A stretch of 32,852 bases of DNA from NCBI GenBank assembly GCA_001797815.1, contig MGQK01000070.1, positions 1-32,852 on the forward strand, read 5' to 3'. Positions 1-9,265 of the stretch are shown piece after piece; the stretch's first letter is position 1; every line of letters begins with the position of its first letter. Origin of the DNA: Deltaproteobacteria bacterium RBG_13_61_14. GTDB lineage: Bacteria; RBG-13-61-14. The position numbers and the translations under genes were made by a program. A model generated the notes under the pieces. The model worked only from the letters and a program-made list of their open reading frames with translations, was not told the origin of the DNA and searched no databases.

Positions 1-1
1 G

Positions 2-2263
2 GCCAATGTTTTCGCCAGTATCCAGGATGGGATCAGCATCCTCGACCCGGACTTCAACGTCCTCCGGGTCAACCCGACCATGGAACGTTGGCTATACTAC
101 ACCATGCCCCTGGTCGGGAAGAAATGCTATGAGGCCTATCACCAGCGCACCGAACGTTGCGAGGTATGCCCGAGTTGGCGCACCTTGCAGACCGGCGAGG
201 CCGCCAATGACGTGGTGCCCCGGATCGGGCTCGGCGGCCAGCAGACTGGTTGGATAGAGGTTTTTAGTTTTCCCCTTAAGGATCCGGAGATCGGCAAACT
301 GATCGGGGTAATCGAATTCGCGCGCGATATCACCGAGCGGAGGCAGGCGGAGGCGGCGTTGCGGGAGAGCGAGGAGCGCTATCGCAACCTGGTGGAAACT
401 TCTCCGGACGCGATTACCGTGACCGACCTTCAAGGCAAGATCTTGATGGTGAATCCACAAGCCTTGAAGCTCTATGGAACCAACCGGATGGACGAAGTGG
501 TTGGTCGCAACGCTTTAAAATTTATCGCGCCTCAGGACCGAGAGCGGACCCGGGAGAACATGCTCAAGACCCTGAAGACCGGCCGGGTGCGGAGCCTCGA
601 GTATCACATATTCCACAAAGATGGCTCTTTTTATCCGGTGGAGCTGAACGCTTCCGTCCTGCGGGACGCTGCGGGCCAGCCGATCGGCTTCATCGGGATC
701 ACCCGGGACATCACCGAGCGCAAGCGGCTGGAAGAGGCGCGGCGGGAGAGCGAGCGGTTTCTGGCCAATATCTTCGCCAGCATCCAGGACGGGATCAGTA
801 TCCTGGATACCGACTTTAACATTATCCGGGTCAATCCGACCATGGAAAAATGGTATGCCCACAACCAGCCCCTGGCGGGCAAGAAATGCTACCAGGCCTA
901 CCACGAGCGAAAAGAGTTCTGCGAAATTTGCCCGAGCCGCCGCACTTTGGAGACCGGGGAAGCGGGCTATGAAATCGTGCCCAAGCGGGGTCCCGGCGGA
1001 GAAATCACCGGGTGGTTGGACCTCTACAGTTTCCCCCTCCTCGACCCGGCCCGCAACACGATCACCGGCGTGATCGAGTATGTCCGGGACATCACCGAGC
1101 GCAAGCGGCTGGAAGCCCAGGTCCAGCATGCGCAGAAGCTGGAGAGCCTGGGGATCCTGGCCGGCGGGATCGCCCACGACTTCAACAACCTCCTGGTCAG
1201 CATCCTCGGCCACGCCGGCCTGGCCCAGCGGAGGCTGCCCGGAGATTCCCCGGCCCAGTCCAGCCTCCTGCAGATCGAGACCGCGGCCCGGCGCGCCGCG
1301 GACCTGACCAAGCAGATGCTGGCCTATTCCGGCCGGGGCGCTTTCCTGGTCCAGCCCCTGGACCTGTCCAATCTGGTGGAAGAAATGGCGCACCTGCTGG
1401 AAGTGGCCATCTCCAAGAAGGTGATCCTGAATTACCAGTTCGCCTCCGAGCTGCCGGCCATCGAGGCCGACGCCACCCAGTTGCGGCAAGTAGTCTTAAA
1501 CCTGATCACCAACGCTTCCGAGGCGCTCGGCGAATCGAGCGGCGCCATCACCGTCTGCACCGGGGTGACCCAGGCGGATCGCGAGTATTTGTCGGAAACC
1601 TATCTCGACGACAATCTTCCGGGTGGCCGCTATGTCTATCTCGAAGTCTCGGACAGCGGCTGCGGCATGGACCGGGAAACCCAGAAGAAAATCTTCGACC
1701 CCTTTTTTACCACCAAGTTCACCGGCCGGGGCCTCGGACTGGCCATGGTGCTGGGGATTATGCGCGGCCACAAGGGAGCGATCAAAGTTTCCAGCGAGCC
1801 GGGGCAAGGCACCACCTTCAAAGTTCTCTTCCCCTGTTCCGAACTGCCCGCCCGCAAAGTGGAAACCGAGACGCTGTCTCTGGACGGGTGGCGCGGCCAG
1901 GGCACCATCCTGGTGGTGGACGATGAGGAGACCGTGCGCCTGGTCACCCGGGCCATGCTCGAAGAGTTCGGCTTTACCGTCCTCCTCGCCGCCGGCGGCC
2001 GGGAAGGCATTGAGATTTTCCGCCAACACGCCAACCAAATCGTGGTCGTGCTCCTGGATATTACCATGCCCGGTTTGAGCGGCGAGCAAACTTATCAGGA
2101 AATCCTGCGTCGGAAACCCCAGGCCCGGGTCATCCTTACCAGCGGCTACAACGAGCAGGAAGCCACCCGCCGCTTTGCCGGCCAAGGCCTGGCCGGTTTT
2201 GTCCAGAAGCCTTATCAGGCCCTTTCCCTCATCCAGAAACTCCGCGAAGTCCTGGAGGCGTGA
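2..2263 (+). CDS. Multi-PAS hybrid sensor histidine kinase with C-terminal receiver domain; 5' end truncated by window
   Basis: Frame 2 is open from the window edge (ANVFASIQDGISILDPDFN...). Three PAS blocks end in RDITER. H-box LGILAGGIAHDFNNLL, HATPase motifs (NLITNASEAL, DSGCGMD, GRGLGLAMVLGIMRGHKG), then receiver ILVVDDEETVRLV...LLDITMPGLSG. Confidence 0.93.
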   Translation, partial: ANVFASIQDGISILDPDFNVLRVNPTMERWLYYTMPLVGKKCYEAYHQRTERCEVCPSWRTLQTGEAANDVVPRIGLGGQQTGWIEVFSFPLKDPEIGKLIGVIEFARDITERRQAEAALRESEERYRNLVETSPDAITVTDLQGKILMVNPQALKLYGTNRMDEVVGRNALKFIAPQDRERTRENMLKTLKTGRVRSLEYHIFHKDGSFYPVELNASVLRDAAGQPIGFIGITRDITERKRLEEARRESERFLANIFASIQDGISILDTDFNIIRVNPTMEKWYAHNQPLAGKKCYQAYHERKEFCEICPSRRTLETGEAGYEIVPKRGPGGEITGWLDLYSFPLLDPARNTITGVIEYVRDITERKRLEAQVQHAQKLESLGILAGGIAHDFNNLLVSILGHAGLAQRRLPGDSPAQSSLLQIETAARRAADLTKQMLAYSGRGAFLVQPLDLSNLVEEMAHLLEVAISKKVILNYQFASELPAIEADATQLRQVVLNLITNASEALGESSGAITVCTGVTQADREYLSETYLDDNLPGGRYVYLEVSDSGCGMDRETQKKIFDPFFTTKFTGRGLGLAMVLGIMRGHKGAIKVSSEPGQGTTFKVLFPCSELPARKVETETLSLDGWRGQGTILVVDDEETVRLVTRAMLEEFGFTVLLAAGGREGIEIFRQHANQIVVVLLDITMPGLSGEQTYQEILRRKPQARVILTSGYNEQEATRRFAGQGLAGFVQKPYQALSLIQKLREVLEA

Positions 2264-2366
2264 GCGCAGCGGTCAGCTAAAGCGCGCGCACCTGATCGAG
2301 AAAAAAGCTTGCTTCATCCGGCTAACCGGTGCATTGGCCTGGCGAGAAGGGTGGCGCGGTTTTTCC

Positions 2367-2424
2367 GGGGACCGGTCCCCGGTTCGACTGCCTTCGACAG
2401 GCTCAGGCCCCGAGCTTGTCGAGG
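2367..2424. repeat. REP-like palindromic intergenic sequence
   Basis: Perfect 14-nt palindrome ggggaccggtcccc (2367-2380), followed by an imperfect hairpin ccttcgacaggctcagg/ccccgagcttgtcgagggg. Confidence 0.55.
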
Positions 2425-2573
2425 GGAGCTCACCGAAGTCCCAACCCCCTGGGATTTTCCAGGCATGCCTCCGAAGGCCTCGGGCGCTTGGGCTTCCCCA
2501 TCCCGAGGCGGCTCCGCATCCACACCCGCTCCGGCGCCGTTTAGCGCCCTTGGTGACCGTCCCTCGTTTTCAC

Positions 2574-2602
2574 TTGACATCCTGAGCCGTCCCCTTTATT
2601 TT
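2574..2602 (+). promoter_or_regulatory. Putative sigma70-type promoter upstream of the LolA-like gene
   Basis: TTGACA (2574-2579), 17-nt spacer, TATTTT (2597-2602), about 90 nt before the start codon. Confidence 0.4.
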
Positions 2603-2691
2603 ACACACAGACCGATTCCTCCAGCATCAAGCAACCGAGACCGCTCGAACCGTCCGCGCCGCCGTCGCGGCCCGAGGTCGCCAAGGAGTGC

Positions 2692-3483
2692 ATGATGGGA
2701 TCCACGCACCAGTCAGCCCCTCGCTGGTTTATCCTCCCGCTCTTGTTCCTGCTTCTGGCCGCGCCCCGGCTTTTCGGGCAAGAGCTCAGCGCCCGGGAAA
2801 TCGTGCAAAAGATGGACACCCTGCTCCGGGGCAAGTCCAGTTATACGAAAATGAAAATCACCATCTACAATCCCGACTGGTCGAAGCCGCGGGTGATGGA
2901 GTTATATGCCTACGAGTCCACCGAGGACAAGAAAGCCTTCATCCGGATCACCAGCCCGCCCCGGGACCAGGGCACCGGCTTTTTGAAAATCGGGTATAAC
3001 CTCTGGATGTATCTGCCCGCGACCGAGCGGGTGATGAAGATCCCGCCCTCGATGATGCACCAGTCCTGGATGGGCTCGGACTTCACCAACGACGACCTGG
3101 TCAAGGAATCCAGCCTGGTCAACGACTATGAGCAGAAGATCACCGGCGTGGAAACCGACCCGGAACAGGGCAAGGTCTTTGAGTTGGAGCTTTTGCCCAA
3201 GCCCAGCGCCCAGGTGGTCTGGGGCAAGATTCTGCTCCGGGTCCGGGAGCAGGGCTTCGTCCCGCTCCGGGAACAGTATTTCGACGAGCAGGGCCGGCTG
3301 GTCAACGAGATGACCTTTTCCCAGGTCCAGGAGATGGCCGGCCGCACCCTGCCCACGGTGTGGGAGATGCACTCCACCACCAAGCCCGGACACCGCACCG
3401 TGCTGGAACTCTTGGAAGCACAGTTCAACCTCGCGATTCCGCCCGGGACCTTCACCGAGAAAAACCTGAAGACCAGGAACTGA
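2692..3483 (+). CDS. LolA-like outer membrane lipoprotein-sorting family protein
   Basis: Signal peptide, then SAREIVQKMDTLLRGKSSYTKMKITIYNP...YNLWMYLPATERVMKIPPSMMHQSWMGSDFTNDDLVKESSLVNDYE, typical of the PF17131-like family. Confidence 0.85.
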   Translation: MMGSTHQSAPRWFILPLLFLLLAAPRLFGQELSAREIVQKMDTLLRGKSSYTKMKITIYNPDWSKPRVMELYAYESTEDKKAFIRITSPPRDQGTGFLKIGYNLWMYLPATERVMKIPPSMMHQSWMGSDFTNDDLVKESSLVNDYEQKITGVETDPEQGKVFELELLPKPSAQVVWGKILLRVREQGFVPLREQYFDEQGRLVNEMTFSQVQEMAGRTLPTVWEMHSTTKPGHRTVLELLEAQFNLAIPPGTFTEKNLKTRN

Positions 3484-3524
3484 GCTAATGCTGTTCACTC
3501 AAGGGAGATTCTCAGAAGGAGGAA

Positions 3525-3687
3525 TTCTCACGCAAAGCCGCAAAGGGGCAAAAGCTCAGAAGCAAAGAGGCTTGGCGCCTTGGAAACTCATCCGGCTTTG
3601 CGGCTGAAGTCGGCCGGCTTAGTCGCAAAGGACTTTAAGCCGCCAAGTCTTGAAAATTTTCGCGCCTTGGCGTCTTTGCGTGAAAAT
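3525..3687. repeat. Long inverted repeat, CGCAAAG-type arms
   Basis: Left arm ttctcacgcaaagccgcaaaggg (3525-3547); right arm cgccttggcgtctttgcgtgaaaa (about 3664-3687) reverse-complements to ttttcacgcaaagacgccaaggcg. Confidence 0.7.
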
Positions 3688-3731
3688 CCTTTCTTAAATG
3701 GACAGCAGGGGGAACTGGGCGTGCTCTCGGC

Positions 3732-5576
3732 ATGAATACCTTTCTCAAAATCGCCTGGCGGGACCTGTGGCGCCACCGGCTGCGCAGCGTCCTCACCCTG
3801 GCCGCGATCGTGTTCGGCACCGGACTGACCCTGTTCACCATGGCCTTTGCCCGGGGCGAGCACCAGATGATGATCGTCAGCGCCATCGGCCTTTTTTCCG
3901 GGCACCTGCAAGTGCACCGCGCCGGTTACCAGGTGGAAAACAGCCTGGTCCACTCCCTGGAGGTGCCCCCGCCGCTGACCGACTATCTGCAAGGCTCGCC
4001 CTGGGTCAAGGCCTACTCCCCGCGGCTGTGCACCGATGCCTTGATCCAGGCCGGGGCCAACTTGTCCGGGAGCAAAATCTGCGGGGTGAACCCGGCCGAG
4101 GAAGTCCAGACCAGCGGGCTGGCCCAGGCCTTTTTCCCGGAGATGCAGAAAGTGCCCAAGGGCAAAAAGCCGTTCCGGCGCGGCCAAGGATCCTTCCTTT
4201 CCGAAACCGGGATGAAGGAGGCGGTGCTGGGCCAAGACCTGGCGACCAACATCCAGGCCGAGGTGGGGGACACCATCTCGATCCTGACCCAGGATTATTA
4301 CGGCGGCCTGGCCGCGGACAATTATCGGGTGCAAGGCATTTACCGGGCCGGCTCGCCTGACTTGGACGCGGCAATGATGCTGGTCAACCTCTTGGCCATG
4401 CAAGAGCTCTTGGGCATGAAGGGCCAGGTCACCGAGGTGGCGGTGCTGCTCCGCGACGAGAAGGACCTCTCCCGGACCGGAAAAGATCTTTATGACCTCT
4501 TGGCGCCGGAACCGGGCCCCTGGCAAATCGAGGAGCTCGCTCCGGAAGGGTTGTGGCGGGTCGAACCACGTAATCCCAACCTGCCCCCGGATTCGCCCTT
4601 GCAGCTCGCGGACCGGAACATCCTCGCCGACGCCATCCGGCGCATGCCCGGCGTCCTGGCTTATTCCCCTCGCGTCAAGGCAACCCTGACTTCAAAAGCC
4701 GGCCGGTTCTCGGCCCTGGGCATCGTCCCGGAACAGGAAAACCGGACCTCGGCTCTCTCTTCCCGGCCGGCCTCCGGAGCATCCCCCAACTTTTCGGGCC
4801 AGAACTGGATCGTCTTCCGGGCCGATCTGGCTGACCGGCTGAGACTGCAAACCGGCGGGACCCTGGAGCTCCAGGGCGAAAATTACCTGGGTGAAAAATT
4901 CACTTTCCAGCCGAGGCTCGCGGCTCGGTTTCAAGCCCGGCCTTACGACCCGGACGCTTTTCTCGCGCTTTTAGAGCTCCAGGACCACCTGAAACTGGGC
5001 GACAGCCTGCACCAGGTTCTGCTCCGCCTGGAGAACTCGGCCGACCCGGGCCGGACCCGGGCGATCATCAACGCCCGGCTCAATTACGAAGTGGTGCCCT
5101 GGCAGGAGCTCAAGCCCGACCTGGTCCAGCTCATCATGCTCGACAACGCCGGCGCCGTGCTCTGGCTGATGATCCTGCTGGTGGTGATCGCCTTCGTGGT
5201 CCTGCTCACCATCCTGATGAGCGTGCTCGAGCGCAAGCGGGAGTTCGCCATCATGAAGGCCATCGGCACCACGCCTTTCGAGATCTTCGGCCTGATCCTC
5301 TTGGAATCGGCCTTCCTGGTGGTCCTCGGCAGCCTGGGCGGGGTGCTGCTCGGCCTGATCCCCTCCCTCTACTACACCTACATCCCCCTCGACCTTTCCC
5401 GGTTCATCGAGTCCTTGCAGGAGTTCGGGCTGGAGCCTTACCTTTATGCGAAACTGGAAATCCGGATGGTGTTCGCCACCCTGGCGATCATGCTGGGGAT
5501 CGTGATGTTCATGACCATTTTTCCCGCCCTGCGCGCGGCCCGGACCCGGCCGGCGCTGGAAATGCGGCTGCAGTAG
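3732..5576 (+). CDS. FtsX/MacB-like ABC transporter permease (1)
   Basis: N-terminal WRDLWRHRLRSVLTLAAIVFGTGLTLFTMAF; long extracytoplasmic domain; C-terminal TM block with ERKREFAIMKAIGTTPFEIFGLILLES. Confidence 0.88.
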   Translation: MNTFLKIAWRDLWRHRLRSVLTLAAIVFGTGLTLFTMAFARGEHQMMIVSAIGLFSGHLQVHRAGYQVENSLVHSLEVPPPLTDYLQGSPWVKAYSPRLCTDALIQAGANLSGSKICGVNPAEEVQTSGLAQAFFPEMQKVPKGKKPFRRGQGSFLSETGMKEAVLGQDLATNIQAEVGDTISILTQDYYGGLAADNYRVQGIYRAGSPDLDAAMMLVNLLAMQELLGMKGQVTEVAVLLRDEKDLSRTGKDLYDLLAPEPGPWQIEELAPEGLWRVEPRNPNLPPDSPLQLADRNILADAIRRMPGVLAYSPRVKATLTSKAGRFSALGIVPEQENRTSALSSRPASGASPNFSGQNWIVFRADLADRLRLQTGGTLELQGENYLGEKFTFQPRLAARFQARPYDPDAFLALLELQDHLKLGDSLHQVLLRLENSADPGRTRAIINARLNYEVVPWQELKPDLVQLIMLDNAGAVLWLMILLVVIAFVVLLTILMSVLERKREFAIMKAIGTTPFEIFGLILLESAFLVVLGSLGGVLLGLIPSLYYTYIPLDLSRFIESLQEFGLEPYLYAKLEIRMVFATLAIMLGIVMFMTIFPALRAARTRPALEMRLQ

Positions 5577-5584
5577 GAGCGGCG

Positions 5585-7441
5585 ATGGGCACCTATGGCA
5601 AGATCGCCTGGCGCAACCTCTTCCGCAACCCCCGGCGGACATTGGTGATCATCCTGGCCATCGGGCTCGGCATCTGGGGCGTGCTCATGGCCATGGCCCT
5701 GGACAACGCCTTTGCCTTTCAGATGATTGACAACTTCATCTTCACCCACCTCGGCCATATCGAGGTCCATGCCCGCGGCTATCAGAAACATCCCAGCCTC
5801 AAGCTGTGCATGGTCGAGGCCGACGCCATCCTGGAAAAAATCCAGGGCTCGCCCCACCTCCGGGCCTATGCCCCGCGGATCAAAAACTTCGGCCTGGCCC
5901 AGTCGGCCCGCTCCAGCCGGGGCGTGATGCTGGTGGGGATTGATCCCGAGGCCGAAGCCCGGGTCACCCGGATCCGGGAGTTTGTCTCAGAGGGCCGGTA
6001 TTTCGCGGACGCCGAAGAAGAAGGCGTCCTGATCGGAGAGAGCCTGGCCAACGAACTGAAGATCGGCCTGGGCGACAAGCTCACCTTCCTCACCCAGGGC
6101 TATGCCAGCGAGGAAGGCCTGATCGAGAGTTTTCGCGTCCTCGGACTCTATCGCAGCGGGATCAGCGAGCTGGACAAGGTTCTGGTCTATCTGCCGCTCC
6201 CGGTCCTCGCCCGGATTCTCGGCATGGAGGGCAAGCTCAGCGAGATCGCCATCCGGGTGGATGAAGATCCAAATCTTCCCTTGCTGAAAAACGAGCTGCG
6301 GCAGCGGCTGGCCGGGGTCAAGCCGGACCTCAAGGCCGAGCCGTTAACGCTTCCCGGGGTGGAATCCGGGCCGGTTCCCGCGCTAAAGGTGCGGGAGCGC
6401 CGGTCTCCGGAGCTCCTGGCCGATCCGGACCCCATGGCCGAGTCGTTCCGCCTCCACCCGGAAGTGTCCAGCGAGAGCGTGCGGCTGGCCCTGACTCTCC
6501 CGGTCCGGCACCGCCTTTCCGGCCGGGAAAAGCGGGAAGCAACCCTCGAGTTGTGGGGGGTGGACCCGATCCGCGAGGACAAGACCACCCACCTGTTTAG
6601 CTTGGTCGAGGTGCCGGCCTCAAGCTGGCTTTTTGGGACCGAACTGGAAAAGGAGCTGGATATCCAGACCGACTGGATCATCCTGAGCCGGCCGGCCGGC
6701 CTGGCGCTGGCGGCCGAGCCCGGGGACACCCTCGAAGTCGGCGCCGGAGCCAATCCATTACACCTGCAGGTCGTAGGCACGATGTCCTCCGAGATTCCCG
6801 GCGCCGCCGCCAATTCCTTCGCCATCCTCCACCGCGAGCCGTTGTGGCAGACTTTTCTCGGACAGCCCCGGGCCAGCGAGATCCTGGTCCGCCTCAAGCC
6901 GGAGGCCGACGGCCGGCAGGTTTCCCAGGAACTCCTGGACGGCCTGGGCCTGGAAATCCTGGACTGGGGCGAACTCTACCCGGTGCTGGCGGAGATGGGC
7001 TCGATGATTGACGTGGCCAACTACATCTTCCTGCTGGTGGTCTATATCGCCGTCACCTTCGGCATTGCCAACACCATGATCATGGCCGTGTTCGAGCGGC
7101 TGCGGGAACTGGGAATCCTGAAAGCGCTGGGCACCACCCCCGGCCAGATCTTCCTGCTGGTCATCCTCGAATCCATCTTCCTCTCTATCCTCGGCATGAT
7201 CCTGGGAATGGCCGTCAGCGGCGCAACCTACTGGCTCTGGGCACGGCACGGCCTGGACCTGTCCTTCTTCGCCTCGGGCATGGAAGCCATGGGGCTGGGC
7301 ACGGTCCTCTTCCCGGTGCTCACCGCGGAAAATATCGTGATCACCGCGCTGGCCGCGCTGGTGATCGCCATCGGCTCGGCGCTGTATCCGGGCTGGCGGG
7401 CGTCGCGGCTCCTGGTGGTTGAAGCAATGAGGGCCACCTAA
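5585..7441 (+). CDS. FtsX/MacB-like ABC transporter permease (2)
   Basis: KIAWRNLFRNPRRTLVIILAIGLGIWGVLMAMAL; C-terminal FERLRELGILKALGTTPGQIFLLVILESIFLS; starts 8 nt after permease 1. Confidence 0.88.
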   Translation: MGTYGKIAWRNLFRNPRRTLVIILAIGLGIWGVLMAMALDNAFAFQMIDNFIFTHLGHIEVHARGYQKHPSLKLCMVEADAILEKIQGSPHLRAYAPRIKNFGLAQSARSSRGVMLVGIDPEAEARVTRIREFVSEGRYFADAEEEGVLIGESLANELKIGLGDKLTFLTQGYASEEGLIESFRVLGLYRSGISELDKVLVYLPLPVLARILGMEGKLSEIAIRVDEDPNLPLLKNELRQRLAGVKPDLKAEPLTLPGVESGPVPALKVRERRSPELLADPDPMAESFRLHPEVSSESVRLALTLPVRHRLSGREKREATLELWGVDPIREDKTTHLFSLVEVPASSWLFGTELEKELDIQTDWIILSRPAGLALAAEPGDTLEVGAGANPLHLQVVGTMSSEIPGAAANSFAILHREPLWQTFLGQPRASEILVRLKPEADGRQVSQELLDGLGLEILDWGELYPVLAEMGSMIDVANYIFLLVVYIAVTFGIANTMIMAVFERLRELGILKALGTTPGQIFLLVILESIFLSILGMILGMAVSGATYWLWARHGLDLSFFASGMEAMGLGTVLFPVLTAENIVITALAALVIAIGSALYPGWRASRLLVVEAMRAT

Positions 7442-7458
7442 GAGAGGCGCGGCAAACA

Positions 7459-8676
7459 ATGGAGCGATCCCTTTCAAGCCAAGGGTTGCTGCCGGCGCTC
7501 CGGCTGGCGGCGCTGCTCCTCGGAATCACGGCCGCGAGCAGGCCGGGCCTGGCCAGAGAGCTTCTCTCCCGCTCGGCTGAGCTCACGGCCGAAAGCCGCG
7601 ACGCCTTTCGCTTAGACTACTCCGGCTACCTCCAGGAACAGGTCATCTCGGCCGGAGAGTTCGGCGGCCGTTCCTTTACCCTGGGCCAGACCCGCAGCCG
7701 CCTTGTTCTCGACGCCACTTTCCATAAGAAATTCAGCGCCGAGTTCAGCCAGACCCTGGCAGCCGACTACGGCAGCGCGCTCATCAACCCGGTCTATGCT
7801 CTCTCGGCCCAGGCCCCGCCGCCGACCTATTTCCGCTGGGATCATTCCTTTTACCCGGGAAAGGACCCGTCCCTGGACTGGTCTGTTTACCGGGCCTATG
7901 GCAAGTATGAGAATGCCCAGGTCAGCCTGATTCTCGGCCGGCAGAGGATCGCCTTTGGCACGGCGCTGTTTTACAGCCCGATGGACCTGTTCAACCCCGT
8001 GAGCCCCCTGGCCCTGGAGCCCGAGGAAAGGGTCGGAGTGGATGCGGCCTTTTTCGAGGCCCGCCTGGCCCAGTTCACCTATCTCGACTTGGCCTACGGC
8101 GTGGGCGACCTAATTGATGAGAGCCGCTTCGCGGTCCAGGCCAAGACCACGGTTCATTCCTATGATCTTTCCCTGCTGGGGGCGCGCATCTTCGAGGACT
8201 GGATCGCCGGCGGCGCTTTTTCCGGCTACCTCAAGGCCGGCGGTCTCTATGGCGAGATGACTTACACCATGCCGGAGACCGGGTCCAACTACCTCCGCGC
8301 CACCCTCGGCTACCAATACAGCTTTGCCAACTCCGTCAACCTGGTCGCCGAGTATTACCACAACGACGGGGTGCTGGCCCCGGCTACCCCGGGATTAGTC
8401 TCTTCCTTCCTTGCCGGCCAGGCCGGCCTTGCCACCCTGCACCGGAACTTCCTGGGCCTCAGCTCCGGGATTGATTACACCGCCCTGGTCCGGCTCTCCG
8501 GCGCTGTCCTCTTTGACCTGGACTACGGCTCCTTTTTCCTGGGCCCGGCCCTGACCTATTCCGCTCCGTATTCGATCACCCTCACCCTCGGCGCCCAGCT
8601 CTTCTCCGGCGGCCCGAAGAGCGAGTTCGGATTCCTGCCCGACTTTTACTACGCCCGCCTGCGCTGGAATTTCTAA
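7459..8676 (+). CDS. Putative outer membrane beta-barrel (porin-like) protein
   Basis: Signal peptide-like N-terminus, alternating aromatic/amphipathic strands, GRQRIAFGTALFYSPMDLFNP, terminal aromatic residue (...YYARLRWNF). Starts 17 nt after permease 2. Confidence 0.65.
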   Translation: MERSLSSQGLLPALRLAALLLGITAASRPGLARELLSRSAELTAESRDAFRLDYSGYLQEQVISAGEFGGRSFTLGQTRSRLVLDATFHKKFSAEFSQTLAADYGSALINPVYALSAQAPPPTYFRWDHSFYPGKDPSLDWSVYRAYGKYENAQVSLILGRQRIAFGTALFYSPMDLFNPVSPLALEPEERVGVDAAFFEARLAQFTYLDLAYGVGDLIDESRFAVQAKTTVHSYDLSLLGARIFEDWIAGGAFSGYLKAGGLYGEMTYTMPETGSNYLRATLGYQYSFANSVNLVAEYYHNDGVLAPATPGLVSSFLAGQAGLATLHRNFLGLSSGIDYTALVRLSGAVLFDLDYGSFFLGPALTYSAPYSITLTLGAQLFSGGPKSEFGFLPDFYYARLRWNF

Positions 8677-8736
8677 ATTCCGCGTCCTCTTTCTCGTTCT
8701 TATTGAGGATCGCGTAATTGGTTGACACGCGTAAGC

Positions 8737-8760
8737 AGGGGCGGCTCGCGAGCCGCCCCT
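8737..8760. repeat. 24-nt perfect palindrome (REP-like)
   Basis: aggggcggctcgcgagccgcccct equals its own reverse complement; followed by ctaccccgcc-type iterations to about 8792. Confidence 0.7.
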
Positions 8761-8900
8761 ACCCCGCCCTACCCCGCCGCCCCTACCCCGCCTGGGAAGG
8801 GGTTCTGGATGACAACCTGAATTGGCAATACCACCAGCCCAAAGGCTTTTCAGGTCAATCTATTCTTCGATCATCAATAGTCGCTCCCTGGTCATGCGGA

Positions 8901-8925
8901 GGGGCACCCCCCTTGCGGGTGCCCC
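8901..8925. repeat. REP-like hairpin
   Basis: ggggcaccc (8901-8909) pairs with gggtgcccc (8917-8925). Confidence 0.6.
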
Positions 8926-9143
8926 CGACCCTTCGCGGCGATGGTTCACGAGATCCGATTCCTCCTGCGCAGGCCACCTCGGAGGAAGCGGTAAAAGGGG
9001 CCGCGGGTATCGAAGCCGCGGAGTGCCCTCCCAAGTCAAAGATCAGAAGAATCTGGTCGTTAAAGGAAGAAAAAACTTCTTGACTTGGGCTTTCATAGAT
9101 GCCCCTACGAAGGAAAACTTAACCGGGAATCAGGGAATTTTCA

Positions 9144-9172
9144 TTGACTTGGCTCAGCGACTGGACTAAAAT
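9144..9172 (+). promoter_or_regulatory. Putative sigma70-type promoter for the SPOR/nucleotide-sugar run
   Basis: TTGACT (9144-9149), 17-nt spacer, TAAAAT (9167-9172). Confidence 0.5.
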
Positions 9173-9265
9173 TAGAGTTTAAGGAAAAGACAAGTGGAAC
9201 CGAGAGAAGGGGTCGTGGTGTCTGTTTGCTGAGGGAGGGGGACCGAAGCGGAAGGAGGAAGCGAG

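Noticed and set aside
515-1489. 324-aa minus-strand ORF inside the histidine kinase
   Set aside because: Overlaps well-supported kinase domains; no recognisable protein features.
1012-1926. 304-aa plus-strand alternative frame within the kinase
   Set aside because: Out-of-frame with conserved H-box and HATPase motifs; Arg/Pro/Gly-rich.
3588-4526. 312-aa minus-strand ORF overlapping permease 1
   Set aside because: Composition typical of high-GC antisense frames; the plus strand encodes a clear FtsX permease.
8718-9169. ORFs of 121 and 115 aa in the gap before the SPOR gene
   Set aside because: Built from REP hairpins and promoter-like sequence; no domain similarity seen.
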